Below, one piece after another: positions 34,258 through 42,983 of a DNA stretch of 64,000 nt. Source of the DNA: Knoellia sp. p5-6-4. GTDB lineage: Bacteria; Actinomycetota; Actinomycetes; Actinomycetales; Dermatophilaceae. The DNA lies in NCBI RefSeq assembly GCF_029222705.1, contig NZ_JARGZF010000001.1:1112437-1176436 (forward strand), written 5' to 3'. Below the pieces are notes generated by a model. It ran no database searches, was not told the DNA's origin, and worked only from the letters and a program-made list of their open reading frames with translations. The stretch's first letter is position 1; each line of letters opens with the position of its first letter. The position numbers and the translations under genes were made by a program.

Positions 34258-35304
34258 ATGCCGCGTCCGGTGACCGCGCTCCCGAAGGCGCACCTGCACC
34301 TGCACTTCACGGGCTCGATGCGGGTGCAGACCCTGCGCGAGCTCGCCGACAAGCACGGCATCCGGCTCCCCGAGTCCCTGCTCGGCTCGTGGCCACCGCA
34401 GCTCAGCGTCCGCGACGAGCGGGGGTGGTTCCGCTTCCAGCGGCTCTACGACGCCGCGCGCGCGTGCGTCCGCGACGAGGCAGACATGCGGCGCATCGTG
34501 CGCGAGGCAGCCGAGGACGACACCGCCGAGGGTTCGCGCTGGCTGGAGATCCAGGTCGACCCGACGTCCTACGCCCCCTTCGTCGGGGGCATCACCCCGG
34601 CTCTGGAGATCGTGCTCGACGAGGCCCGAGCCGCCTCCGCCCGTGGCGGAGCCGAGGTCGCCGTCGTGGTGGCGGCCAGCCGGATCCGGCACCCCCTCGA
34701 CGCGCGGGTCCTGGCACGGCTGGCCGCGCAGCACGCCGGCGAGGGCCCGGGCGCGGTCGTGGGTTTCGGGCTGAGCAACGACGAGCGGCGCGGCGTCACC
34801 GAGGAGTTCGCCCACGCCTTCCGGATCGCCCGCCGAGCAGGGCTGGCCCTGGTCCCGCACGCCGGGGAGCTGCTCGGGCCGGCCGCCGTCGAGGCCACGC
34901 TCGAGTCGCTGTGGCCGGACCGGCTCGGCCACGGCGTGCGCAGCGTCGAGGACCCGCGGGTGCTCGAGCTGGTGGCCGAGAGCGGCGTCGCCCTCGAGGT
35001 GTGTCCGGGCAGCAACGTCGCCCTCGGGGTCTACTCCTCGGCCCGGGAGGTGCCGCTGCGCACGATCGTCGAGGCCGGGGTGCCGGTGGCCCTCGGTGCC
35101 GACGACCCGCTGCTCTTCGGCTCGCGTCTCGCCGCGCAGTACGAGACGGCGCGGGAGGTGCTCGGCTTCGACGACGCCGAGCTGGCCGCGCTCGCCCGGG
35201 GGTCGCTCCAGGCCAGCCGGGCGCCCGAGGCCGTCACCAAGGGCGCCCTCGCCGACGTCGACGCCTGGCTGAACGAATCCCCCGGCGCGACCGCTCCCTC
35301 GTGA
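34258..35304 (+). CDS. Adenosine deaminase family protein
   Basis: 348 residues of the metal-dependent amidohydrolase fold. PKAHLHLHFTGS gives the first metal-binding His pair, VPHAGE the catalytic Glu region, RLGHG the next His, and GADDPLLFGS the final Asp pair. Substrate could be adenosine, adenine or a modified purine; length and motifs alone do not decide. An intact enzyme with no fusion. Confidence 0.85.
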   Translation: MPRPVTALPKAHLHLHFTGSMRVQTLRELADKHGIRLPESLLGSWPPQLSVRDERGWFRFQRLYDAARACVRDEADMRRIVREAAEDDTAEGSRWLEIQVDPTSYAPFVGGITPALEIVLDEARAASARGGAEVAVVVAASRIRHPLDARVLARLAAQHAGEGPGAVVGFGLSNDERRGVTEEFAHAFRIARRAGLALVPHAGELLGPAAVEATLESLWPDRLGHGVRSVEDPRVLELVAESGVALEVCPGSNVALGVYSSAREVPLRTIVEAGVPVALGADDPLLFGSRLAAQYETAREVLGFDDAELAALARGSLQASRAPEAVTKGALADVDAWLNESPGATAPS

Positions 35305-35375
35305 ACCGATGACTCCCCGCGGGTCCGCCGGTCTAGGTTGGTGACACGCGAACCACACCTGGCGAGGAGAGCAGC

Positions 35376-35936
35376 ATGGGCCGGATCGTCTCCAACTTCT
35401 TCATCTCCCTCGACGGCGTCGTCGAGCGGCCCGACCAGTGGCACTTCCCCTACTTCGACGACGCGATGGGGAAGGTCATCGAGAAGGGGATGGAGACCAC
35501 CGGCGCCTTCCTGCTCGGCCGACGCCTCTACGACGAGTGGTCGGAGTACTGGCCCCGGCAGGGAGAGGGGGTCCCGTTCTCGTCCTTCATCAACACCCTG
35601 CCGAAGTACGTCGTCTCCCATAGGACCTTCGACCCCACGTGGCAGAACACGACCCTCATCACCGGGCCTGACGACGCGAGCGTCGCCGAGCAGGTGCAGG
35701 GCCTGAAGGAGCGGGTGGACGGCGACATCACCCTCTCCGGGTCGGCGACGACCGTGCGCTGGCTGATGGCGCAGGGCCTGCTCGACGAGCTCGCCCTGCT
35801 GGTGCACCCCATCGCCGTCGCCGAGGGCCAGCGGCTCTTCGAGGGCACTGGCACGGTGCCGCTGCGGCTGCTGTCCTGCGACACGCTGCCGACCGGGGTG
35901 CTGCACCTGCGCTACGCCCCGGAGAACCGCGCCTGA
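35376..35936 (+). CDS. Dihydrofolate-reductase-like (RibD C-terminal domain) protein
   Basis: 186 residues. It opens with FFISLDGVVERPDQWHFPY, has LLGRRLYDEW and SGSATTVRWLMAQGLLDELAL, and ends VLHLRYAPE, all typical of the RibD_C superfamily found as single-domain proteins of unknown substrate in Actinobacteria. Probably an NADPH-dependent reductase. GAGGAGAG precedes the ATG. Confidence 0.85.
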   Translation: MGRIVSNFFISLDGVVERPDQWHFPYFDDAMGKVIEKGMETTGAFLLGRRLYDEWSEYWPRQGEGVPFSSFINTLPKYVVSHRTFDPTWQNTTLITGPDDASVAEQVQGLKERVDGDITLSGSATTVRWLMAQGLLDELALLVHPIAVAEGQRLFEGTGTVPLRLLSCDTLPTGVLHLRYAPENRA

Positions 35937-35974
35937 GGGACTGCCCCGCTACAGGCTGTGTCCCACCCTGAGCC

Positions 35975-37048
35975 TCAGATTCCGTGTCCCACGAAGACCG
36001 GCTCGTTGACCAGGGTCACCCCGAAGGCCTCCCGCACGCCGTCGCGGATCTCCCGAGCGAGCGCGGCGACGTCGTCCGCCTTGGCGCCACCGCGGTTGGT
36101 GATCGCCAGCGTGTGCTTGGTCGACAGCGCGGCCGGCCCGGGCAGGCCGTAGCCCTTGCCGAACCCGGCCTTGTCGATGAGCCAGGCGGCGCTGGTCTTG
36201 ACGTTCCCGTCCGGGTCGGCGAAGCGCGGCGGGGGCGGCCCCTGCGAGCCCAGCCGCTCGGTTGCCCGGGCCTCGAGGGCGTCGAACTCCTCCACGCGCA
36301 GGATCGGGTTGGTGAAGAACGACCCGCACGACCAGGTGTCGTGGTCGGCCGGGTCGAGCACCATGCCGCGGGCCCGTCGCTGCTCCAGCACCGCCTCGCG
36401 GGCGTCCGCCAGCGGGACGCGGTCACCGGTCTCGACCCCGAGCTGGCGGGCGAGGTCGGCGTACCCGACCGGCTGCGACAGCTCTCCCGGCAGGAGCTGG
36501 AAGAGGACGTCGAGGACGACGTAGCGGGTGTGCGACTTGAAGATCGAGTGGCGGTAGGTGAAGGCGCAGTCGAGGTTGCTGAAGGTCCGGACCCGCTGCT
36601 CGTGCCGGTCCCAGACCCGCACAGAGGCGATCGTCTGGGCGACCTCCTGCCCGTAGGCGCCGACGTTCTGCACCGGGGTCGCACCGGTGCAGCCCGGTAT
36701 GCCGGACAGCGCCTCGATCCCCGACCAGCCCTCGGAGACGGCGCGGGCCACGAGCTCGTCCCAGCCCTCGCCGGCGGCGACACGCACCATCACCCCGCCA
36801 CACAGGTCGGCGGCCTCCACCGTGACGCCGGAGGTGGCGATCCGCACCACGGTGCCGGGAAAGCCCTCGTCGGAGACCACGAGGTTGGAGCCGCCGCCGA
36901 GGACGAGCAGCGGCTCGTCGGCGTCGTCGACCTCGCGCACGGCGTCGACGAGCTCGTCGGTGGTCTCGACCGTCACCAGTCGCGCGGCCGGCCCACCCAC
37001 CCGCATCGTGGTCAGCCCCGACAGCGGGACCTCGTGCTCCTCGCGCAT
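35975..37048 (-). CDS. murB: UDP-N-acetylmuramate dehydrogenase
   Basis: 357 residues. FAD-binding LLVLGGGSNLVVSDEGFPG (about 47-65) and the MurB hallmarks GSFFTNPI (catalytic Ser), AWLIDKAGFGKG, TNRGGA and C-terminal NEPVFVG are present. It reduces UDP-GlcNAc-enolpyruvate in peptidoglycan synthesis. Its ATG overlaps the hadB stop (TGATG). A motif copy forces a rare ATA Ile codon in SGIPGC. Confidence 0.95.
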   Translation of the reverse strand: MREEHEVPLSGLTTMRVGGPAARLVTVETTDELVDAVREVDDADEPLLVLGGGSNLVVSDEGFPGTVVRIATSGVTVEAADLCGGVMVRVAAGEGWDELVARAVSEGWSGIEALSGIPGCTGATPVQNVGAYGQEVAQTIASVRVWDRHEQRVRTFSNLDCAFTYRHSIFKSHTRYVVLDVLFQLLPGELSQPVGYADLARQLGVETGDRVPLADAREAVLEQRRARGMVLDPADHDTWSCGSFFTNPILRVEEFDALEARATERLGSQGPPPPRFADPDGNVKTSAAWLIDKAGFGKGYGLPGPAALSTKHTLAITNRGGAKADDVAALAREIRDGVREAFGVTLVNEPVFVGHGI

Positions 37049-37470
37049 CAGTCGAGCTGCACGACGGCGATGCAGCGGCCGAGGACCTTCTCGCCCCGGC
37101 AGGTGGTGGTCACCTCGACCGTCGCCCGTCGGGTCTGCTCGTCGAGCGACTTCACCACCGCGCTGACCTCCACCTCGGCGCCGTCGACGGGAACGACCAC
37201 CGGCTTCGTGAAGCGGGTGCCGAACTCGACGACCCGGCCGCCGTCACCGGCCCACTGCTCGACGACCGCCCCCGAGGCGCCCATCGTCCACATGCCGTGG
37301 GCGATCACGTCCGGCAGGCCCACGGACTTCGCGAAGGCCTCGTCCTGGTGGATCGGGTTCTGGTCGCCGGAGGCCGCGGCGTAGGCCACCAGGGCCTCAC
37401 GGGTGACCGGGATGGCCACCGGGCCGAAGGCCTCGCCCACCGTGGTCTGGCTGAACGTGCGCACGGCCAT
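37048..37470 (-). CDS. MaoC-type (3R)-hydroxyacyl dehydratase subunit, HadB-like
   Basis: 140 residues. The hydratase motif is visible as ASGDQNPIHQDEAFAKSVGL then PDVIAHGMW, with the catalytic Asp/His pair in DQNPIH. It likely pairs with HadA in FAS-II or a related acyl-chain pathway. ATG 37470 lies 2 nt past the hadA stop, with GGGGAGG upstream. Confidence 0.88.
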   Translation of the reverse strand: MAVRTFSQTTVGEAFGPVAIPVTREALVAYAAASGDQNPIHQDEAFAKSVGLPDVIAHGMWTMGASGAVVEQWAGDGGRVVEFGTRFTKPVVVPVDGAEVEVSAVVKSLDEQTRRATVEVTTTCRGEKVLGRCIAVVQLD

Positions 37471-37472
37471 GC

Positions 37473-37919
37473 TCACTCCCCTCCCCTGACGACGATGGTC
37501 GAGGTCGACGTGCACAGCGCCTCGCCGTCCCCGGTCACGAGCTCGGTGCGGGTCGTGACCATGGAGTGGCCGCCCGCCCCCCGCACGCTGTCGACCGTGA
37601 GGGTGCCGACCACCTCGTCGCCGGCCGTGATCGGCCGGTGGTGGACGAACCTCTGCTCGCCGTGCACGACCCGGGAGAAGTCGATGCCGGCCTCCGGGTC
37701 CTCGATCAGCTGCCGGTCGCACCGCTGGGCCAGGGTCACCGCGAAGGTCGGCGGCGCGATGACGTCGCGGTAGCCCGCGGCCCGGGCCGCGTCGGCAGAG
37801 GTGTGCACGGGGTCGGCGGACCCGATCGCCGCGGCGAACGCCGCGATGCTCGCAGCATCCACGGCATACGGGCCACTGGGCGGGTAGGTGCGTCCCGCGA
37901 AGTCAGCGTTGACGGACAT
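37473..37919 (-). CDS. MaoC-like dehydratase subunit, HadA-like
   Basis: 148 residues with an N-terminal hot-dog fold sequence (AAFAAAIGSADPVHTSADAA) in which the catalytic Asp-His of the hydratase motif is incomplete (SADPVH), as in substrate-binding HadA subunits. The rpmG-hadA-hadB order matches mycobacteria, where the dehydratase works in mycolate FAS-II; here the product is unknown. The start at 37919 has no clear Shine-Dalgarno, so a short or absent leader is likely. Confidence 0.85.
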   Translation of the reverse strand: MSVNADFAGRTYPPSGPYAVDAASIAAFAAAIGSADPVHTSADAARAAGYRDVIAPPTFAVTLAQRCDRQLIEDPEAGIDFSRVVHGEQRFVHHRPITAGDEVVGTLTVDSVRGAGGHSMVTTRTELVTGDGEALCTSTSTIVVRGGE

Positions 37920-37950
37920 GGCGCCCACTCTATGGGGACCGGCCCGGCAC

Positions 37951-37988
37951 ACGACAAAGCCGCCCGGGACCAGGGGTCCGGGGCGGCT
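37951..37988 (-). terminator. rpmG terminator
   Basis: AGCCGCCCGGGACC (37958-37971) pairs with 37975-37988 with one mismatch and a 3-nt loop, and UUUGU follows on the minus strand. It separates rpmG from hadA. Confidence 0.7.
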
Positions 37989-38008
37989 GTCGACGCTGGG
38001 GAGTGCGC

Positions 38009-38179
38009 TCAGCGGGTCTCGCGGTGCACCGTGTGACGGCCGTCGCGCGGGCAGAACTTCTTCATCTCCAGGCGGTCGGGGTTGTTCCGACGGTTCTTCT
38101 TGGTGATGTAGTTGCGCTCCTTGCACTCCGTGCACGCCAGAGTGATCTTGGGGCGGACGTCTGCGCTCTTGCTAGCCAC
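38009..38179 (-). CDS. rpmG: 50S ribosomal protein L33
   Basis: 56 residues, GTG start at 38179. The sequence runs [20 protein letters not shown], then [20 protein letters not shown] and CPRDGRHT near the end. The first zinc knuckle CTEC is intact but the second is CPRD, with Asp where the fourth Cys stands in the zinc-binding form, so this looks like a partly degenerate C+ paralogue. A zinc-dependent paralogue pair is common in Actinobacteria. Confidence 0.95.
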   Translation of the reverse strand: MASKSADVRPKITLACTECKERNYITKKNRRNNPDRLEMKKFCPRDGRHTVHRETR

Positions 38180-38307
38180 GGGGCAACCTGCTCTCGAACT
38201 TCACTTGACGGTGGGTCTGTCGGGCCGGTCACGCCAGGACGCGGCGACGCAACAGAATACGCGACCAGAGGCCGTTTGTTGAAATCACGGCCCTGACATC
38301 ACGGCAG

Positions 38308-38381
38308 TAGCGGGGGCGGGCATCGATCCCGCGACCTCACGATTATGAGTCGTGCGCTCTAACCATCTGAGCTACCCCGCC
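38308..38381 (-). tRNA. tRNA-Met (CAT)
   Basis: 74 nt. 5' GGCGGGG pairs with CCCCGCT (G-U at the first pair); anticodon loop CTCATAA; T-arm GCGGG/CCCGC; discriminator A. The acceptor pairing and lack of the initiator-type C1-A72 mismatch suggest elongator Met. Confidence 0.93.
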
Positions 38382-38414
38382 TCGGGGCGCGGCGCCGGTC
38401 AGCGCCAATCCCAG

Positions 38415-38487
38415 AGCCCCCTGTCGGAATCGAACCGACGACCTTTTCCTTACCATGGAAACGCTCTGCCGACTGAGCTAAGGGGGC
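38415..38487 (-). tRNA. tRNA-Thr (GGT)
   Basis: 73 nt. 5' GCCCCCT pairs with AGGGGGC; anticodon stem TTTCC/GGAAA with loop ATGGTAA gives anticodon GGT; discriminator T; no encoded CCA. The thrT-metT-rpmG order is as in mycobacteria. Confidence 0.95.
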
Positions 38488-38596
38488 CTTCTCGCAACCT
38501 GCCCGAGGGCAAGCGCGTGAGTGCGTCGGGAAGACTACACGGACAGCGGGCCACAACTGAAATCGGGCCAACGAGGGCCGCCCGTGCAGCATTTTG

Positions 38597-38615
38597 TTTG
38601 GTAAGGCTTACCTCA
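38597..38615 (+). promoter_or_regulatory. DtxR/IdeR-type iron box
   Basis: TTTGGTAAGGCTTACCTCA matches the 19-bp consensus TTAGGTTAGGCTAACCTAA at 15 of 19 positions and is centred 25 bp before the GTG of the downstream gene. It should repress that gene when iron is replete. It lies between this gene and tRNA-Thr. Confidence 0.8.
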
Positions 38616-38630
38616 CCTACACTCGCCGGC

Positions 38631-41285
38631 GTGACACTCTCCCCCACCCGTCCCGCCACGCTGCCCGCCGGTTTCGCCACCGGCCTGGCGCGTCACGGCG
38701 ACCGGTCGGCCCTGGTCGCCGGGGACGGCTCGAGGCTCACCTACGCAGAGCTGTCGCGGCGGGTGGCCGAGGTGGCCGACCGGCTCGGCGAGGGGCGCCG
38801 CCTCGTCCTCGTGGCGGGCGGCAACACCGTCGACACGGTGACGACCTACCTCGCCGCGATCTCCGCCGGGCACGTGGTTCTGCTGGCCGGCGACCGGCCC
38901 GAGCAGCTGCCGGCACTGCTCGAGGCCTACGACCCCGACGTCGTGGCCACCGACGCCGGCGGCTCGTGGTCGCTCGCGGACCGACGGTCGGGCTCGGTCC
39001 ACGACCTGCACCCCGACCTGGCGCTGCTGCTGAGCACCTCCGGCTCCACCGGCTCGCCCAAGCTCGTGCGCCTCTCGCACGACAACCTGCAGTCCAACGC
39101 CGAGTCGATCGCCGAGGTGCTCGGCATCCGCGCCGACGACCGGGCCGCGACGACCCTCCCGCTGCACTACTCCTTCGGGCTGTCGGTGCTCAACAGCCAC
39201 CTGGCCCGAGGAGCCAGCCTGCTCGTGACCGACCTGTCGGTGGTCGACCCCTGCTTCTGGCGGCTGTTCCGCGACGAGGGCGCCACCACGCTCGCCGGGG
39301 TGCCCCACACCTTCGAGCTCCTCGAGCGGGTCGGCTTCTCCTCGATGGAGCTGCCGCGCCTGCGCGCCGTGCTCCAGGCCGGCGGTCGCCTCGGGCCACA
39401 GAAGGTGAGGGAGTATGCCGCGCTCGGCCGCGAGCGCGGCTGGGACCTCTTCGTCATGTACGGCCAGACCGAGGCCACCGCCCGGATGGCGGTGCTCCCG
39501 CCGGACCTCGCCCTGGAGCGGCCCGAGTCGATCGGCCGGGCCATCCCGGGCGGGTCGTTCCGGGTAGAGCCGCTCGACGACCTGGCGGACGGCGACGTCG
39601 GAGAGCTGGTCTACACCGGGCCCAACGTGATGATGGGGTACGCCCGCACCCCTGCGGACCTCTCCGCCGGGCCCGAGCTCGACGAGCTGCACACCGGCGA
39701 CCTGGCCCGGCGCCTCCCGGGCGGCCTCTACGAGGTCGTGGGCCGCACGAGCCGGTTCGCCAAGATCGTCGGCCTGCGGGTCGACCTCGACCACCTCGAG
39801 CGGCTGCTCGAGCAGCGCGGCGTGCCTGCACGGTGCGCCGACGCGGGCGACGCGGTGGTGGTGGCCACGGCCGCTCGCTGCGACGAGGCCGCCCTGGGCG
39901 CCGAGCTCGCGCGCAGCTGTCGGCTGCCCGCCCGGTCGGTGCAGGTGGTCGCGGGGCACGAGCTGCCCCTCCTGCCCAGCGGCAAGCCCGACTACCGCGC
40001 CATCGCCGCGCTCGCCCGGCCCGCCACCGCTCCCGCGCCGGGCACCGCCGCTGCGGACAGCCTGCCCGGCCAGCTGGTGGCCCTCTACGCCGAGCTGCTC
40101 GGCCGACCCGACGCCACCGCGGAGAGCTCGTTCGTCGAGCTCGGGGGCGACTCGCTGTCCTACGTCGAGGTCTCCCTCCGCCTGGAGCACCTCCTCGGGT
40201 CGCTCCCCGGCGACTGGCACCTGCGGCCGGTGGCCGAGCTCGCCACGGTCGCGGCGGCGGCGCGGGTGGACCCGTCTGCGTCGGACCGCCGCCGGTGGCG
40301 GCCCTGGCGCGCTTGGCGTGAGGTCGAGACCGGCATCGTGCTGCGCGCGGTCGCAGTGCTGCTCATCCTGGCCAACCACACCCACCTCGCGGACGTGCCC
40401 GGCGGGGCCCACACCCTGCTGCTCGCCGCCGGTTGGAACTTCGCCCGCTTCCAGCTGACTCCCCGGGAGCGGTCCGCCCGGGTGCGGGGCATCCTCCGCA
40501 GCGCGACCCGGGTGCTCGTGCCGAGCGCGGTCTGGATCGGCGGGCTCGCCCTGGTCGCCGACGGCTACTCCTGGCACAACCCCCTGATGCTCAACCAGGT
40601 GCTCGGCGACCACGCGCAGTGGTCGGACCAGTGGCACTTCTGGTTCATCGAGGTACTGCTCTACTTCCTCGTCGCCCTCGCGGGCCTGCTCGCCGTACCG
40701 GCCCTCGACCGCGCCGAGCGTCGCTGGCCGTTCGGGATCGCGCTCGGCCTGGTCGGCCTCGGGCTGCTGAGCCGCTACGCCGTCGTGGTGCCGGACGCCG
40801 GCCCCTACCGCGGCGCCACGGCATACGTGCTGGTCTGGCTCTTCGCGCTCGGCTGGGCCGCGCAGAAGGCCTCGTCGACGTGGCAGCGGCTCGCCGTCTC
40901 CGCGCTGCTGGTCGCGACCGTACCCGGCTTCTGGGACGACATGCCGGGCCGTGAGGCGACCATCATCGTGGGCGGGCTGCTGCTGCTCTGGGCGAAGGGC
41001 GTCCGGCTGCCGCGCTGGGCAGGGGCGGCCGCCGGCACGGTCGCGAGCGCCTCGCTCTACATCTACCTGACGCACTTCATGATCTACCCGCCCCTGATGG
41101 CCTACAGCTCGCCGATGGCCATGGCCGCCTGCGTCGTCTTCGGCGTCGCCTACTGGAAGGCCGTCCTGCGGGCCGGCCAGGTCGCCGCCCCGCTGTGGTC
41201 AGTGGTCCGGGCGCTGGTGGCCGGGCTGCAGCCGGGCCGCTTCCCGGTGCGTCAGCGGAAGGCGGACTCGCCGGTAAGCGCCTGA
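38631..41285 (+). CDS. Fused adenylation - carrier protein - membrane acyltransferase-3 enzyme
   Basis: 884 residues from GTG 38631; the longer frame runs through two tRNA genes and is rejected. The AMP-forming adenylation domain covers about 1-470: LLLSTSGSTGSPK (about 132), YGQTEATARM, the HTGDLAR motif and a late LPSGKPDY with the catalytic Lys near 450. A carrier domain follows, ELGGDSLSY with the phosphopantetheine Ser508. From about 565 to the end are about nine membrane spans beginning VLRAVAVLLILANHTHL, the acyltransferase-3 (OafA-like) layout. One chain could therefore activate an acid, load it on the carrier and pass it to an acceptor at the membrane. The iron box suggests a siderophore or envelope change under iron limitation; substrate and acceptor are unknown. 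It overlaps convergent gcdH by 34 nt. Confidence 0.85.
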   Translation: MTLSPTRPATLPAGFATGLARHGDRSALVAGDGSRLTYAELSRRVAEVADRLGEGRRLVLVAGGNTVDTVTTYLAAISAGHVVLLAGDRPEQLPALLEAYDPDVVATDAGGSWSLADRRSGSVHDLHPDLALLLSTSGSTGSPKLVRLSHDNLQSNAESIAEVLGIRADDRAATTLPLHYSFGLSVLNSHLARGASLLVTDLSVVDPCFWRLFRDEGATTLAGVPHTFELLERVGFSSMELPRLRAVLQAGGRLGPQKVREYAALGRERGWDLFVMYGQTEATARMAVLPPDLALERPESIGRAIPGGSFRVEPLDDLADGDVGELVYTGPNVMMGYARTPADLSAGPELDELHTGDLARRLPGGLYEVVGRTSRFAKIVGLRVDLDHLERLLEQRGVPARCADAGDAVVVATAARCDEAALGAELARSCRLPARSVQVVAGHELPLLPSGKPDYRAIAALARPATAPAPGTAAADSLPGQLVALYAELLGRPDATAESSFVELGGDSLSYVEVSLRLEHLLGSLPGDWHLRPVAELATVAAAARVDPSASDRRRWRPWRAWREVETGIVLRAVAVLLILANHTHLADVPGGAHTLLLAAGWNFARFQLTPRERSARVRGILRSATRVLVPSAVWIGGLALVADGYSWHNPLMLNQVLGDHAQWSDQWHFWFIEVLLYFLVALAGLLAVPALDRAERRWPFGIALGLVGLGLLSRYAVVVPDAGPYRGATAYVLVWLFALGWAAQKASSTWQRLAVSALLVATVPGFWDDMPGREATIIVGGLLLLWAKGVRLPRWAGAAAGTVASASLYIYLTHFMIYPPLMAYSSPMAMAACVVFGVAYWKAVLRAGQVAAPLWSVVRALVAGLQPGRFPVRQRKADSPVSA

Positions 41286-42439
41286 CCGATGACGAGGGTG
41301 TGCATCTCGACGGTGCCCTCGTAGGTGAGCACCGACTCGAGGTTGTTCATGTGGCGGATCACCGGGTACTCCAGCGAGATCCCGTTGGCGCCCAGGATCG
41401 TCCGGGCCGTCCGGCAGATCTCGAGGGCCTCGCGGATGTTGTTGAGCTTGCCCAGGCTCACCTGTTCGGGCCGCAGGGTGCCGGCGTCCTTGCGCCTGCC
41501 CAGGTGCAGGGCGAGCAGCAGGCCCTTGGTGTACTCCACCGCCATGTCGGCCAGCTTCTGCTGGGTCAGCTGGAAGGCGGCGATCGGGCGGCCGAACTGC
41601 ACGCGCTCCATGGAGTAGCGGCGCGCGGTGTCCAGCGAGGACCGGGCGGCGCCGAGCGCGCCCCAGGCGATGCCGTAGCGGGCCTCGTTGAGGCAGGACA
41701 GCGGCCCCTTGAGGCCACGCACCTCGGGCAGCACGGCGTCGGCGGGAAGCCGCACCCCGTCGAGCACCAGCTCGCTGGTGACCGACGCCCGCAACGACAG
41801 CTTGTGCTTGATGAGTGGGGCGGAGAAGCCGGGGGTGTCGGTGGGGACCACGAAGCCGCGGATACCGCCGTGCTCCTCCCCCGCCTGCGCCCACACCACG
41901 GCGACGTCGGCGACGGAGCCGTTGGTGATCCACATCTTCCGACCGTCGAGCACCCAGTCGTCGCCGTCGCGGCGGGCCCGGGAGCGCATCGAGCCGGGGT
42001 CTGAGCCGTGGTCGGGCTCGGTGAGGCCGAAACAGCCGATCGCCTCGCCGGTGGCCATCCGGGGCAGCCACTCCTGCTTCTGCTCCTCACTGCCCCAGCG
42101 CCAGATGGCGTACATCGCGAGTGAGCCCTGCACGGAGACGAGCGAGCGCACACCCGAGTCGGAGGCCTCGAGCTCGAGGCACGCCAGCCCGTACTCGGTG
42201 GCGCTCATCCCCGCGCAGCCGTATCCGGTCAGGTGCATCCCGAGCAGGCCGAGGGATCCGAACTCCCTTGCCAGGCCACGGATGTCGTCGACCTCGCCGC
42301 GCTCGAACCAGTCGGCGACGTAGGGGTCGACGCGCTCGGCACACAGCCGGCGCACCGAGTCCCGGACCGCCAGCTCGTCGTCGGAGAGCAGGTCGTCGAC
42401 GCCGGCGAGGTCCATGGGGTCCAGCGGCGGACGGGCCAT
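41252..42439 (-). CDS. Acyl-CoA dehydrogenase, probable glutaryl-CoA dehydrogenase
   Basis: 395 residues from ATG 42439, overlapping the aroQ stop by one base. FGLTEPDHGSDP is a flavin-contact segment, TYEGTVEMH carries the catalytic Glu, and SGVRSLVSVQGSL has the Arg found in glutaryl-CoA dehydrogenases near the carboxylate end of the substrate. FAD and an electron-transfer flavoprotein are expected partners. The 3' end overlaps the adenylation fusion gene by 34 nt. Confidence 0.85.
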   Translation of the reverse strand: MARPPLDPMDLAGVDDLLSDDELAVRDSVRRLCAERVDPYVADWFERGEVDDIRGLAREFGSLGLLGMHLTGYGCAGMSATEYGLACLELEASDSGVRSLVSVQGSLAMYAIWRWGSEEQKQEWLPRMATGEAIGCFGLTEPDHGSDPGSMRSRARRDGDDWVLDGRKMWITNGSVADVAVVWAQAGEEHGGIRGFVVPTDTPGFSAPLIKHKLSLRASVTSELVLDGVRLPADAVLPEVRGLKGPLSCLNEARYGIAWGALGAARSSLDTARRYSMERVQFGRPIAAFQLTQQKLADMAVEYTKGLLLALHLGRRKDAGTLRPEQVSLGKLNNIREALEICRTARTILGANGISLEYPVIRHMNNLESVLTYEGTVEMHTLVIGQALTGESAFR

Positions 42440-42879
42440 CACCGCACCAGCTCGGCGATGCGGGCGATGGCCAGCTCGTAGCCCTGCGTGCCACACCCCA
42501 CGATCACGCCGTCCACGACGGCGGAGAGGTAGGAGTGGTGCCGGAACGCCTCTCGCGCATGGACGTTGGAGATGTGGACCTCGATGACGGGCACGGCCAC
42601 GGCGGCGACAGCGTCGCGCAGCGCGACCGAGGTGTGGGTCAGCGCGCCGGCGTTGACGACGATCCCCGCGGCACTCGTGCGCACCTCGTGGAGGGCGTCG
42701 ACGAGGACGCCCTCGTGGTTGCTCTGCCGGAAGTCGACGGACAGCCCGGCCTCCGCCGCAGCCGCCCGGCAGCGCTTCTCGACGTCGGCGAGCGTCTCGT
42801 GGCCGTAGACCTCCGGCTCCCGCTCCCCGAGCAGGTTGAGGTTCGGGCCGTTGAGGACGACGACGGTCTGCTCCGCCAC
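42439..42879 (-). CDS. aroQ: Type II 3-dehydroquinate dehydratase
   Basis: 146 residues. [17 protein letters not shown] holds the catalytic Arg and Tyr, then [28 protein letters not shown] and VHISN. A dodecameric enzyme of the shikimate or quinate path. GTG start at 42879 with GGAGGTG upstream. It is unclear whether it serves aromatic biosynthesis or degradation next to the cox genes. Confidence 0.95.
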   Translation of the reverse strand: MAEQTVVVLNGPNLNLLGEREPEVYGHETLADVEKRCRAAAAEAGLSVDFRQSNHEGVLVDALHEVRTSAAGIVVNAGALTHTSVALRDAVAAVAVPVIEVHISNVHAREAFRHHSYLSAVVDGVIVGCGTQGYELAIARIAELVR

Positions 42880-42897
42880 TGCTGCACCTCCAGGTCA

Positions 42898-42978
42898 GCC
42901 GGTATGCCGTGGGCGCGCCTGCGCCGGGCCTGCTGGGCTCACAGTAGGGCACCGGCTGCGGGCGCCCACGGCACCGGC
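42898..42978 (-). terminator. Motif-based inverted repeat between coxG and aroQ
   Basis: GCCGGTATGCCGTGGGCGC (42898-42916) pairs with GCGCCCACGGCACCGGC (42962-42978) with a 2-nt bulge (TA). The right arm is a motif copy lacking TA. It begins 5 nt past the coxG stop. The left arm and next bases repeat 24 nt of 11536-11559 exactly. Confidence 0.6.
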
Positions 42979-42983
42979 GGGCG

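Noticed and set aside
38352-38630. In-frame N-terminal extension of the adenylation fusion gene
   Set aside because: It would translate through the tRNA-Met and tRNA-Thr genes and the iron box; GTG 38631 gives the family-like N-terminus.
38613-41075. 820-codon frame opposite the adenylation fusion gene
   Set aside because: Shadow composition; the plus strand carries complete adenylation, carrier and acyltransferase motifs.
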